NCBI GenBank assembly: GCA_944325785.1
Contig: CALVBN010000005.1
Span: 62,001 to 126,000, forward strand
DNA length: 64,000 bases
Reading direction: 5' to 3'
Source: Candidatus Gastranaerophilales bacterium
GTDB taxonomy: Bacteria; Cyanobacteriota; Vampirovibrionia; Gastranaerophilales; Gastranaerophilaceae
The notes beneath the pieces are model-generated. The model searched no databases, was not told the origin of the DNA, and worked only from the letters and a program-made list of their open reading frames with translations. Below, one piece after another: positions 27,674 through 35,968 of this stretch. Made by a program: the position numbers and the translations under genes. How positions within the stretch are numbered: the first letter of the stretch is position 1; the number at the start of each line of letters is the position of its first letter.

Positions 27674-28633
27674 TTATAAAATAAAGTTCAGCATGACAGC
27701 AAGAGCTGAAAGTATGAGAGAAACCGCCGTAAACTCTTTAACTATTCTAATCTCAGAGTGTCCGCATAATTCAAAGTGGTGGTGAATCGGCGACATTTTA
27801 AAGATTCTTTTGCCTGTAAGTTTGTAGCTTGTAACCTGCAGTATAACAGATAAAGTTTCTATTACAAAAATTCCGCCGAACAATGCCAGCAAAAGTTCGC
27901 ATCTGCCGATAACAGCAAGTGTCCCCAAAAGACCGCCGAGAGCAAGAGAGCCTGTATCCCCCATAAATACCTGCGCTTTAGGTTTGTTATATTTTAAAAA
28001 GCCGATTAATGCCCCGATAACCGTTGCAGCAACAATTGCAGCGGCATTATGTCCGCCGAAAAATGCGATTAAACCGCAGGCGAGAAATGCCGGAATACCT
28101 GTAGAAGCAGCAAGACCGTCCAAACCGTCAGTAAGGTTATACGCATTAGAAGCGCCGGTAACTACAAACACCGTAAAAATAGGATACAAAAATCCGATAT
28201 CAAAGCTTCTTGAACCCAGAGTAATAACGGTACCGTATGTTTGCATTGCATATACGGTAGGAATAAGAGCTATCAAAATTTGTCTTATCAGTTTTCCTCG
28301 CGGGCTAAGACCTTTATTTTCGTGTCCTTTTATTTTTAAATAGTCATCTTGAAATCCTGCAAGCGCCATAAATAGAAGAGTTATAATAATTATCCACGCA
28401 GAATTATCCATCTGCTGTGCCATTAAAAGGGTAATGATTGATGCGATAATAATTGCCGCTATAATAAATACTCCGCCTGTTGTCGGTGTGCCGGCTTTTT
28501 TTGCGTGTGCTTCCGGAGCAACATCAAGAATATATTGCCCGATTGTTTTTTTTCGCAAAAAATCAATATAAGGAACGCCGAACAGAAGGCAAAGAACCAT
28601 ACTAAGAAGTAATGCTACAGCTATCATTATCAT
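27674..28633 (-). CDS. mraY: Phospho-N-acetylmuramoyl-pentapeptide transferase
   Basis: Multi-pass membrane enzyme that transfers phospho-MurNAc-pentapeptide to undecaprenyl phosphate, making lipid I. 319 aa. Signatures: DDYLKI after helix 3, NLTDGLDGLA, GDTGSLALGG, and the C-terminal HHHFELCG. I used the ATG at 28633 (GGAG 9 nt upstream); the TTG at 28639 is too near the ribosome site. It stands apart from murD-ftsW-murG. Confidence 0.96.
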   Translation of the reverse strand: MIMIAVALLLSMVLCLLFGVPYIDFLRKKTIGQYILDVAPEAHAKKAGTPTTGGVFIIAAIIIASIITLLMAQQMDNSAWIIIITLLFMALAGFQDDYLKIKGHENKGLSPRGKLIRQILIALIPTVYAMQTYGTVITLGSRSFDIGFLYPIFTVFVVTGASNAYNLTDGLDGLAASTGIPAFLACGLIAFFGGHNAAAIVAATVIGALIGFLKYNKPKAQVFMGDTGSLALGGLLGTLAVIGRCELLLALFGGIFVIETLSVILQVTSYKLTGKRIFKMSPIHHHFELCGHSEIRIVKEFTAVSLILSALAVMLNFIL

Positions 28634-28809
28634 AATCAATTTCTCCTTCTTGTGATAAAGCTAAACCAATTTTACCCCAAACAGAACAGAATATACAAGG
28701 AAAATCAAGGCGTGTATCAATTACTGCTTAAATAAACGCACCTCGCCCTCTCCCTCGAGTTTTTTATAGAAGATGTTTTGAGTGTGGATTTTTAGTTTTA
28801 ATCATATTT

Positions 28810-28853
28810 AACATTTCTTTCTCTTTTTTGCGATAAAAAGAGAAAGAAATGTT
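28810..28853. repeat. Perfect 19-bp inverted repeat
   Basis: Arms AACATTTCTTTCTCTTTTT (28810-28828) and its exact complement (28835-28853), loop TGCGAT. No T tract follows. A relative with 15-bp arms is at 38394-38427, so this seems to belong to the dispersed repeat family rather than to a gene. Confidence 0.8.
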
Positions 28854-29270
28854 AGCAAAGAAAGAGAAAAACGCGAACGTTTTCTACACCCTGACGGGTG
28901 TGGGACTAAATGGATGTAGCAGGCAAGCCTGCACTCTTACGCTCGCTATCGTTATGCTATCGCATAACACGCTCGCGGGGGCGGAATGCGTTATTGGAAC
29001 AGTTTTAATTATATTTTATTATATTTTTAGGGGATACACCTTCCGGCTTGGCGTCATTCAGAGGGGTAAATATAATTGTCGGGCATCACAACTCCAAGTT
29101 TCGCGTCATTCAGAGGCTCGTAAGAGCCGAAGAATCTCTGCTCCAATTTTTTCGCTTCACCCTTCACCCCTCACTCTTCACGCAAGTATACGAGATTCAT
29201 CGGACTCACCGAACTGTTGTTTTCGTCCTCTGAATGACGGTTGGGAGGTCAAACGCCAAATTTAACGCAC

Positions 29271-29315
29271 GCTCTCTCCTAACAAGAAAGGGCTGGGGTG
29301 AAGTGTCAATCCCGC
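29271..29315. repeat. Dispersed GGGGTGAGGT-type repeat, copy 2
   Basis: GCTCTCTCCTAACAAGAAAG followed by GGCTGGGGTGAAGTGTCAAT; same order of blocks as in bioA and at 38208-38254. Confidence 0.65.
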
Positions 29316-29354
29316 ATTCTTATCCAATTCCCCTTCCAAAAGCAGAGTTTTGTA

Positions 29355-29459
29355 AAGGGTGAATCGTGAGCCGTGACTCGTGAGTCGAAGTATTAAAAAT
29401 GATATAAGTAAACGAGGCTAAATTAAAGAAATTCTATAACCACAAGTCACTATTCACTA
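29355..29459. repeat. Variable-arm inverted element, family A (copy 1)
   Basis: Left arm of GTGAATC/GTGACTC units (29355-29388), conserved core ATTAAAAATGATATAAGTAA to CTATAACCAC, right arm GTCACTATTCACTA (29445-29459). The core matches those at 57.7, 62.7 and 63.1 kb. The right arm contains the stop codon of the next gene. Confidence 0.65.
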
Positions 29460-30917
29460 TGCAAACGGTATTTCCGGACCATTGTATTTTTTATACAAAG
29501 CCATCACTTCATCGGAAATTTTTTCTCCGCGAACCATTTTACCATAGACCTCTGCTATAAATTCTCCTATACTTGTTTGTGCGTACCATGAGACACTGCC
29601 CGCAGTCTGTTGGATTTCCTGATTTGTTAAAAATTCATACAAATCGGGGTATTTCTTTTGAAATTTCTTAGGATTCTTTTCAAAAAGTTCCTTAAATCCT
29701 TTATAAGTAAGACCTTTCCATCTGTTGTCTACAAATTCTACATCAGATGTATCCTTTTTCCCTGCTTTTACGTTATTATAAGCCTCTTTGAAACTCGGAA
29801 TCTTCCATTGTTTAATATCCAATTCTTTTAAATTCTTTGCAAAATCCTGCAGATGTCCCATTTCATGGTGAATTGTCTCCGTCGGTGATATATATGGAAT
29901 ATCAATTTCCGGATGATGGCCGAGTTTTTCCTGCAACTGAGTAAACAGCTCTTTTAATTTTTCACTTTGTTTTTCGGTCGTCTGTTTGGCAAAATCATCA
30001 ACATCAACTTTTATTCCGTTTTTCTCAAACAATGCCAGATTATTTTTCAATGTTGCCAATGGTGCTAAATCAAGCATACTCGTATTAATACTGCCCGCAT
30101 TAGACAAATTAGCCCACAATTCCCGTTTTTCGGCTATTGTTAGTGAATCCGGCGACTGTTTGTATTTTTTTATCATATTTATCAAATTTTCATCCAAAAG
30201 GGATACAAACCGAAACTCTTTAGACACTTTGCCTTCAGCTTTTGAAGCGGATTCTACGGCAGTTTTTTGTTTTCCTATACCAAGCATTGTATTCAAGCTT
30301 TTATTGAGTCTTTCGTGCTCAAAGAATTTTTTATTAACCATCAAATGCCCGAAATAAGGAGATTTAATATCTTGTACAACGCCTGCCAGAGTATTGTCGT
30401 CCATTTCTCTGTACCACATTTTTTTAGGGATAAACAATTTCCCCTTATTTGCGTTTGATACTTCTACCAAACCTTTATTTGCAAAATTAATTGCATCAAG
30501 CGTAAAATTCTTATCAACCTCGCCGACTTTTAAAACATCTTTTGCAAACTTAATTCCTTCTTCAACGGTTTTTGCTTCCTTAAAATCAATTTTTTCGGCA
30601 AGGTTTTGAAAAACCATATTTTGTTCATAAAGTTTCTTGAGCTTGCTTGTTTCGTGCCTGCTAATAAGAATACCTGCAGTAACTAGTCCGGCAATAGCTG
30701 AACCTATACCTATTGCCCATTTTTGACCGGTTGATAATCCTTTTTTCTCTGTCTGTTTTGTAGAAAGCTCTACTGTATCCTGTGCTTGAGTAAAGATAGA
30801 CGCCTGCGGTCGTGATACAGGCTGAGAAAGACCATTAGAAGCCACGCCCCTAAATGTGTTTGTCTGTGGACTTTGAACAGCTGGATAATATCTATCATAG
30901 CCGGTCGGATTAATCAT
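29457..30917 (-). CDS. Putative membrane-anchored zinc metallopeptidase with lineage N-terminal tag
   Basis: 486 aa from the ATG at 30917 (AAAGGA upstream); the frame is open to a TTG at 30938. N-terminal tag TNTFRG (residues 19-24) and no signal peptide; a hydrophobic helix at about 67-85. A zincin motif, HEMGH at 351-355, is followed about 100 residues later by SIGEFIAEVYGKM (E452, E456), a fitting third ligand. No family I can name. A TTGACT with a TAAATA 18 nt on lies upstream, so it may have its own promoter besides readthrough from the gene before it. Confidence 0.68.
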   Translation of the reverse strand: MINPTGYDRYYPAVQSPQTNTFRGVASNGLSQPVSRPQASIFTQAQDTVELSTKQTEKKGLSTGQKWAIGIGSAIAGLVTAGILISRHETSKLKKLYEQNMVFQNLAEKIDFKEAKTVEEGIKFAKDVLKVGEVDKNFTLDAINFANKGLVEVSNANKGKLFIPKKMWYREMDDNTLAGVVQDIKSPYFGHLMVNKKFFEHERLNKSLNTMLGIGKQKTAVESASKAEGKVSKEFRFVSLLDENLINMIKKYKQSPDSLTIAEKRELWANLSNAGSINTSMLDLAPLATLKNNLALFEKNGIKVDVDDFAKQTTEKQSEKLKELFTQLQEKLGHHPEIDIPYISPTETIHHEMGHLQDFAKNLKELDIKQWKIPSFKEAYNNVKAGKKDTSDVEFVDNRWKGLTYKGFKELFEKNPKKFQKKYPDLYEFLTNQEIQQTAGSVSWYAQTSIGEFIAEVYGKMVRGEKISDEVMALYKKYNGPEIPFA

Positions 30918-31017
30918 TAAATACAGTCCTTTCTTCAATATTTACTAACCTTATTTATATAAAGTCAACTGCAAAGAAAAAATTGACAAAATGTAACAAT
31001 ATATTAAGAAGCATCTA

Positions 31018-32511
31018 TTATATCGTCCGTTTTTTGCTTCTGCTTTTTGTTATTTTAGCATTCATCATTGGAAGAAGTATACCAAGTGTTATGGCAGAAT
31101 ACGCAATACCGCAGGTTTGGGCAAAATTGAGCTTCCACATATTTTTCTTTGCAAAATCGCGTCCTTTTGATGCTATCTCGTTATGGGTCTTAAGTGTCAT
31201 ATCATTGAGCCAGTGTTTGACGCCTTTGCCATTTTTAGTATAGTTAAATAAATCTTTGCCCTTTTTATCCAAAAGATTTGCAACACCTTTTGCAGCAAAA
31301 CCGCCGAACACAAGCCAGTTTAGAAATCCAAGATAATCACGCGTCATTGATTCTCTTAACTCGGTGCCGTTATCTGCCGCCATAAATCTGCCGATAATAG
31401 TTGAGGCATAAACAGTTTTAATAGCATTTCCGCTCGTTACCGGTCCTGTAAACTCCAATTTTTTAGCAAATTGTTTAAGGTTTTTCACTCCCATAACACT
31501 GAATACCATGCCTGCCATTAAAGCGCTTGCACCGATTTTTTTGAGCAGTAAAAATTTATCTTTTTTTCTTTCAATTCTATTTTTGGAAGTAAAATCCACA
31601 TCACCGACAAAACCTTTTATGCCTGTGCGTTTTTCCGTAATCTTACGGTTTATATACTGATTGGTAAGCCCGAGAACACAAGAACCGGCTATTGCACCAA
31701 AAGCTTTTATTTTATTAACTTTATTTATCTTTCTGATTGCAAGTTCCGCATTTTTTCCTCCATCCGGAATAAAAACATCTCTTGCCATATCTACGGAATC
31801 GCGCAAAATATTTTCCAGCTTAGAAGAGTATTTCTTTCCGTTGAGTGCAATCTGCGTATCGCGTTCAGCGCCAAGGGCATTGGCAAGCCTTTTTTCCATT
31901 ATTGAAAGAACGTGTTTTTTATCATCTTTGTGAATATGTTTATCATCAATAATCTGTATGAATGTTTCGAAAAAGCCTTCTTTAGATTTCATCTTGTTTT
32001 GAATATTTTTGTATTCAGAATTTTTCCATTGAATTTTATTCCATCTTTCTTCATCAATCCATTCAATATTATTCCAGTTTATGTTTTTAAATTCATTTAC
32101 TTTATGCCCGTCGCGTCCGGAAATATTTTCAAAAACATTTCTGGCGTAATCCTTTTTATCCCCTCTCCAGGCTTCTTTTAAGGTTTCCAGAGAATCTGCC
32201 GTATACCAGCTGTCCGGATTTATTTGGACATCCGGCATAACTTTTTTAGATGCAATTTTAGAAATCCCCATTGCAAGAAGCCCCGCAGATAAGCAGTTAA
32301 TAAACGTACCGCTCAGCTCACGGAAAAAAGTTTCGGCTCCTGCGTACTCGTTTCTTGCCTTTGTATCATAATATGCCCTCGGAATAACCATTGCCCCGAC
32401 ATCAAGCCCGACTGCGTTTACCATTTCATTCATATCACAGCTTCTAAGAACATTAGTTACCGCACCGTCTAAAGGACCTCTAAAAGTTAAATTGCTATTA
32501 TTTATTCTCAT
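31018..32511 (-). CDS. Lineage-type multi-helix membrane protein behind an attenuator-like leader
   Basis: 497 aa, not recognised. Starts RINNSNLTFRG, the lineage tag. Hydrophobic helices near residues 68-84, 270-287, 327-343, 405-420 and 465-487. Between them is a tryptophan/asparagine-rich stretch (INWNNIEWIDEERWNKIQW) around 165-185. GGAG 8 nt before the ATG. The leader upstream carries a serine-rich peptide and a terminator (see 32527-32707), so expression may depend on serine-tRNA charging. No link of the protein to serine metabolism is visible. Confidence 0.68.
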   Translation of the reverse strand: MRINNSNLTFRGPLDGAVTNVLRSCDMNEMVNAVGLDVGAMVIPRAYYDTKARNEYAGAETFFRELSGTFINCLSAGLLAMGISKIASKKVMPDVQINPDSWYTADSLETLKEAWRGDKKDYARNVFENISGRDGHKVNEFKNINWNNIEWIDEERWNKIQWKNSEYKNIQNKMKSKEGFFETFIQIIDDKHIHKDDKKHVLSIMEKRLANALGAERDTQIALNGKKYSSKLENILRDSVDMARDVFIPDGGKNAELAIRKINKVNKIKAFGAIAGSCVLGLTNQYINRKITEKRTGIKGFVGDVDFTSKNRIERKKDKFLLLKKIGASALMAGMVFSVMGVKNLKQFAKKLEFTGPVTSGNAIKTVYASTIIGRFMAADNGTELRESMTRDYLGFLNWLVFGGFAAKGVANLLDKKGKDLFNYTKNGKGVKHWLNDMTLKTHNEIASKGRDFAKKNMWKLNFAQTCGIAYSAITLGILLPMMNAKITKSRSKKRTI

Positions 32512-32526
32512 TTATAAATCTCCATT

Positions 32527-32563
32527 AAAAAAGTCCCGTTTATTTTTTTATAAACGGGACTTT
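32527..32563 (-). terminator. Terminator just before a ribosome site (attenuator candidate)
   Basis: Minus strand: AAAGTCCCGTTTAT, AT-only loop, ATAAACGGGACTTT, then TTT; the T run ends 3 nt before the GGAG of the 32511 gene. Its 5' arm can instead pair over 7 bp (AGTCCCG with CGGGACT at 32619-32613) with the end of the leader-peptide frame. Confidence 0.8.
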
Positions 32564-32605
32564 GCCTAAATCTTAATACTGCTTATCAAAACAACACATC
32601 AAAAT

Positions 32606-32671
32606 TCATCTGAGTCCCGATGACTTAGAGGATGATGAGGATGATGAATTGTTTAAGCAAAAATTTTTCAT
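32606..32671 (-). CDS. Serine-rich leader peptide
   Basis: A 21-codon frame on the minus strand: MKNFCLNN, seven consecutive serines, K, SS, GLR, stop. Serine codons are TCA, TCC, TCT and TCG. No ribosome site, but the ATG falls on the predicted transcription start. The frame ends 42 nt before a terminator. This is the layout of amino-acid attenuators such as trp or his. An acidic frame on the opposite strand lacks a start codon. Not seen in a family I know. Confidence 0.6.
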   Translation of the reverse strand: MKNFCLNNSSSSSSSKSSGLR

Positions 32672-32677
32672 AAGACA

Positions 32678-32707
32678 AGTATACAACCCTCAATAAAAAT
32701 CTGTCAA
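32678..32707 (-). promoter_or_regulatory. Sigma-70 promoter of the leader transcript
   Basis: TTGACA (32707-32702), 18-nt spacer, TATACT (32683-32678). Six nt separate the -10 from the leader-peptide ATG at 32671, so the transcript probably begins at or next to the AUG. Confidence 0.7.
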
Positions 32708-32751
32708 TAGCTGACTTGATTTAACCGCCATAGCATGATACCTTGAAACTT

Positions 32752-34596
32752 ATGGAGTCATTCGGAACTGAAACGCATACAAAAGAACTTGATACAATAT
32801 ACGAAAACGAACAGGGTGATATCGAAGATATTGTATTTAATGAGTCTGACTTGATGTATGATTTTAAGGCAAGATTAAGACTGTTTAGAAAGAATTTAGC
32901 CTCTGTTTTTAGAAAAAATCTAAAAAAGGAATTCAAGCAGGTTTTATATATAACCCTTGATGAAAAACCCTTGGATTACATTCAAGCGTTTAGAATGCAG
33001 TATCCGGATAAAGAGATAAAAATTCTCACCTGCGCTGATAATATTGAAGGTCTGGAAAAAACACATATAAGTTTTGAATATTATCTTCAAAACCGTATGA
33101 ATACAGCTGTTTTATATAAGTTTCCCAAAAGTTCCGATAATATTGAAATATATGGTCTTTATTCTCCGGCTTTTTCCGGTCTGGATAAATCAAGGCTTCA
33201 ATATATGGCGCCATTTATTAAGGCTTCAAGGATTTGTGCAAAGAAATTAAAACCCGATATAATTCATTGCGACAACATACCGTTTTTTCTCGGCGGAGAA
33301 TTTGAATCTAAACTTCCTTATCCCGTTAAGGTTGTACAGATAATAAAAGATTTTGCAAAATTTGAAGAGAATAAAACAGAAGCTTTCTGGGCAGCAATAA
33401 ATCTTGTTGATAAAAAAAGCATGAGAAAATTATGCAGAGATAAAATTATCAAAAAATGCATTGCATCTCTTTTTAATCTGCATAACACCAGACGTTTCTA
33501 CCAGATGCGGGAATGTCTGGAATTTATTTATCAAAATTATTTTAAATTCCGCAAATACATAGACAAATGCGAGGATATAGACGAAAATATTTTGTTTAAC
33601 CGTATGAATGCAAGAGTGCTGAAACTTTTTCCTCATATGGCGTATGAAAACGATATGTTCTATAATTCCATGTACTATACTCTCAAAAAAACAGATTTCT
33701 GGGCAGTAATCTCCAAGACTTATTACAATGAAATTCTAAAAAGACCGGAACTGTCCGGCAAAATCTATAAACGTATAGAAAGAACAAAAAATAAAAGTTC
33801 ATATGTTTCTTACGGCTGTACAATTCCTAATACAGCAATTTATCAAAAGTTTACAACAGAGAACTTTCGCGAACTGCGTTCAAGAAACAAAAAATATCTT
33901 CTCAAGGAATTTTCCCGCGACAGAATAAAAGCAAAATTTGTAGATAATGCGCTTTTTAAAACAGATGATTATATTATCCGCGGATATTTGGATTCTTTCT
34001 ATGACGCGCCTTTGATATTTGCATCATACAAGCCGGATATTTTTGAACAGGGGATTGATATTGCATTTAATACAATTCTCAAGCTGTTTGAATTGAATAA
34101 AAATGTCCAATTTATAATCAATATTCCGGACGGACTAAAAAATAATTACATAAAATCGTGGGTTGAATTTGTTGAGAAAAATCCATCGTTTAACGGCAGA
34201 TGGCTTTTTATTGACGGAGAAATAAACCTAAACCGTTTCTTTGCCTCATCAGATATGTTTTTTATTCCCAAACGCGCCAATGAAACCGGCATAGAACATT
34301 ATTGCGGAATGAAATACGGCTGTGTTCCCGTTGCTTCAAGAAGCGGAATTTACAACGACACCATTGCAGACATCTTTGATGATATAACATACGGATGCGG
34401 ATTTAAAACAAAGACATCGCTTATTACCAATGATGATGCTAATGAAATATATCTTCATGCAGTAACAAAGGCGTTAAATCTTTATTCGAAAAATCCCGCA
34501 AGCTGGAATCTTTTAATTAAAAATGCAATGAATTACAATTCCGGCTGGACATTTGAAATTATTGAAAAATATAACAGGATTTATAATAATTTATAA
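32752..34596 (+). CDS. Glycogen/starch synthase-like glycosyltransferase (GT5-like)
   Basis: 614 aa from the ATG at 32752; the TTG at 32743 is an alternative and neither has a ribosome site. The C-terminal half follows the GT5 plan: an SSDMFFIPKR strand, then ANETGIEHYCGMKYGCVPVA, where the family has EPCGLxQLxAMRYGTxPV, then GCGF, and SGWTFEIIEKYNRIY at the end. The N-terminal half has KPDIIHCDNIPFFLG, matching the starch-synthase acceptor loop. About 100 residues longer than GlgA and missing its usual N-terminal glycine loop, so polymer and donor are uncertain. Confidence 0.72.
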   Translation: MESFGTETHTKELDTIYENEQGDIEDIVFNESDLMYDFKARLRLFRKNLASVFRKNLKKEFKQVLYITLDEKPLDYIQAFRMQYPDKEIKILTCADNIEGLEKTHISFEYYLQNRMNTAVLYKFPKSSDNIEIYGLYSPAFSGLDKSRLQYMAPFIKASRICAKKLKPDIIHCDNIPFFLGGEFESKLPYPVKVVQIIKDFAKFEENKTEAFWAAINLVDKKSMRKLCRDKIIKKCIASLFNLHNTRRFYQMRECLEFIYQNYFKFRKYIDKCEDIDENILFNRMNARVLKLFPHMAYENDMFYNSMYYTLKKTDFWAVISKTYYNEILKRPELSGKIYKRIERTKNKSSYVSYGCTIPNTAIYQKFTTENFRELRSRNKKYLLKEFSRDRIKAKFVDNALFKTDDYIIRGYLDSFYDAPLIFASYKPDIFEQGIDIAFNTILKLFELNKNVQFIINIPDGLKNNYIKSWVEFVEKNPSFNGRWLFIDGEINLNRFFASSDMFFIPKRANETGIEHYCGMKYGCVPVASRSGIYNDTIADIFDDITYGCGFKTKTSLITNDDANEIYLHAVTKALNLYSKNPASWNLLIKNAMNYNSGWTFEIIEKYNRIYNNL

Positions 34597-34651
34597 AATA
34601 TTTATTTTCTCAGCTGTTTAATATAAAATTTAATTATTCGGAGAGATTGTT

Positions 34652-35968
34652 ATGTCAGAGAAAATTTTAATTTTGGGTTTATCAAAAAGCGGTATCGCAG
34701 CAGCTGAGTTTGCCCGCGAAAAAGGGTATGACGTTTATATAACAGAAGCCAAAGGGGTAAATGAACTGAAAGAAGAGTATCGACTAAAAATAGAAGAGCT
34801 GAAAAACAAAGGGATTAAAATAGAATGCGGATATCACAGCAATGAGTTTATATTAGGCGCAACGCTCGTGGTTACAAGTCCCGGAATACCTCCGAAATCC
34901 GAAATATTCAGAAGACTAAATGAGCAGAATATAAAAATTATTTCTGAAATAGAATTTGCATATCTGAATACAAAAACACCATTTATTGCAATAACCGGTA
35001 CAAACGGCAAAACAACTACAACAGCTCTTGTATCACATATTTTAAGCAGGAAATTTTCTGCGCCTGTCTGCGGAAACATAGGAGTTCCGCCCTGCGCATT
35101 AATTGAAGAGAACCATGACTTTTTAGTCTGCGAAGTAAGTTCTTTCCAGGCGCAGATGACAGAAAAGTTCAGGGCAAAAATAGCCTGCTGGACCAATTTT
35201 ACGCCGGATCATATTGACTGGCACGGCGGGCTGGAAAACTATTTTAATGCAAAAGCGAAAATCTTTCTTCCGCCTCAGGAGCCGGAATATGCAGTATTGA
35301 ATTATTCTGACCCGAAATTAAGAGAATTTTCAGAAAAATGCAATAATGTCATATTCTTTGATGATAAGAATGACTGCACAATAAAAGACGGCTATATTTT
35401 CTACAAAGGAGAGAAAATAATTGAATTAAGCGAATGCCCGCTTGTAGGTCATCATAATTATCAGAACATTATGTGCGGGATTATTATCGCAAAACTCCTC
35501 GGAATGAAAAATGAGGATATAGAAGAAAGTATTATGACATTCAAAGCGCCGGAACACAGGCTTGAAAAAGTCAGAGAGCTTGACGGCATAACTTTTTATA
35601 ACGATTCAAAAGCTACAAATCCGGAAGCTTCAATTGTTGCAATTGATTCTTTCAATAATCAAGATGTTGCGCTTATCCTCGGAGGACGCGATAAGAATAC
35701 GGATTTAACCGAAATGTGTAAATCAATAAATAAACATATTCACACTGTTTTATTAATCGGCGAAGCAACAGAAAGATTTGAAGAAAATCTGAAAAAAAAC
35801 GGTTTTAGTAATATAATAAAAGAACATTCGCTCGAGGAAGCCGTTGACAGGGCAATAAGTTTAAAGCCGGATGTAGTTTTGCTCTCGCCGGCGTGCGCAA
35901 GTTTTGATATGTTCAACAGCTACGAACACAGAGGAGAAGTTTTTAAAGAATATGTCTTATCTAAATAA
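34652..35968 (+). CDS. murD: UDP-N-acetylmuramoyl-L-alanine:D-glutamate ligase
   Basis: ATP-dependent addition of D-Glu to UDP-MurNAc-L-Ala. 438 aa. ITGTNGKTTTT P-loop near residue 115, EVSSFQAQ, FTPDHIDWHGG, and NDSKATNPEA in the C-terminal half. GGAGAG before the ATG. First gene of a murD-ftsW-murG unit with overlapping ends. Confidence 0.96.
   Translation: MSEKILILGLSKSGIAAAEFAREKGYDVYITEAKGVNELKEEYRLKIEELKNKGIKIECGYHSNEFILGATLVVTSPGIPPKSEIFRRLNEQNIKIISEIEFAYLNTKTPFIAITGTNGKTTTTALVSHILSRKFSAPVCGNIGVPPCALIEENHDFLVCEVSSFQAQMTEKFRAKIACWTNFTPDHIDWHGGLENYFNAKAKIFLPPQEPEYAVLNYSDPKLREFSEKCNNVIFFDDKNDCTIKDGYIFYKGEKIIELSECPLVGHHNYQNIMCGIIIAKLLGMKNEDIEESIMTFKAPEHRLEKVRELDGITFYNDSKATNPEASIVAIDSFNNQDVALILGGRDKNTDLTEMCKSINKHIHTVLLIGEATERFEENLKKNGFSNIIKEHSLEEAVDRAISLKPDVVLLSPACASFDMFNSYEHRGEVFKEYVLSK

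Larger units (their letters stand above)
28734..29456. repeat. Repeat-rich intergenic region
   Basis: About 720 bp without a gene. It holds: a fragment CTCGCCCTCTCCCTCGAG; a perfect hairpin (28810-28853); GTAGCAGGCAAGCCTGCACT (28916-28935), whose inverted relative is in the 38.3-kb gap; two GCGTCATTCAGAGG copies (29050 and 29103); the GGGGTGAAGT repeat (29271-29315); and a variable-arm inverted element at the right end. Confidence 0.7.

Noticed and set aside
32575..32695. Acidic + strand frame (DDLEDDEDDEL) opposite the serine leader
   Set aside because: It has no ATG and no ribosome site. The minus-strand frame has an ATG placed by a near-consensus promoter and a terminator behind it, so the acidic reading is taken as its shadow.
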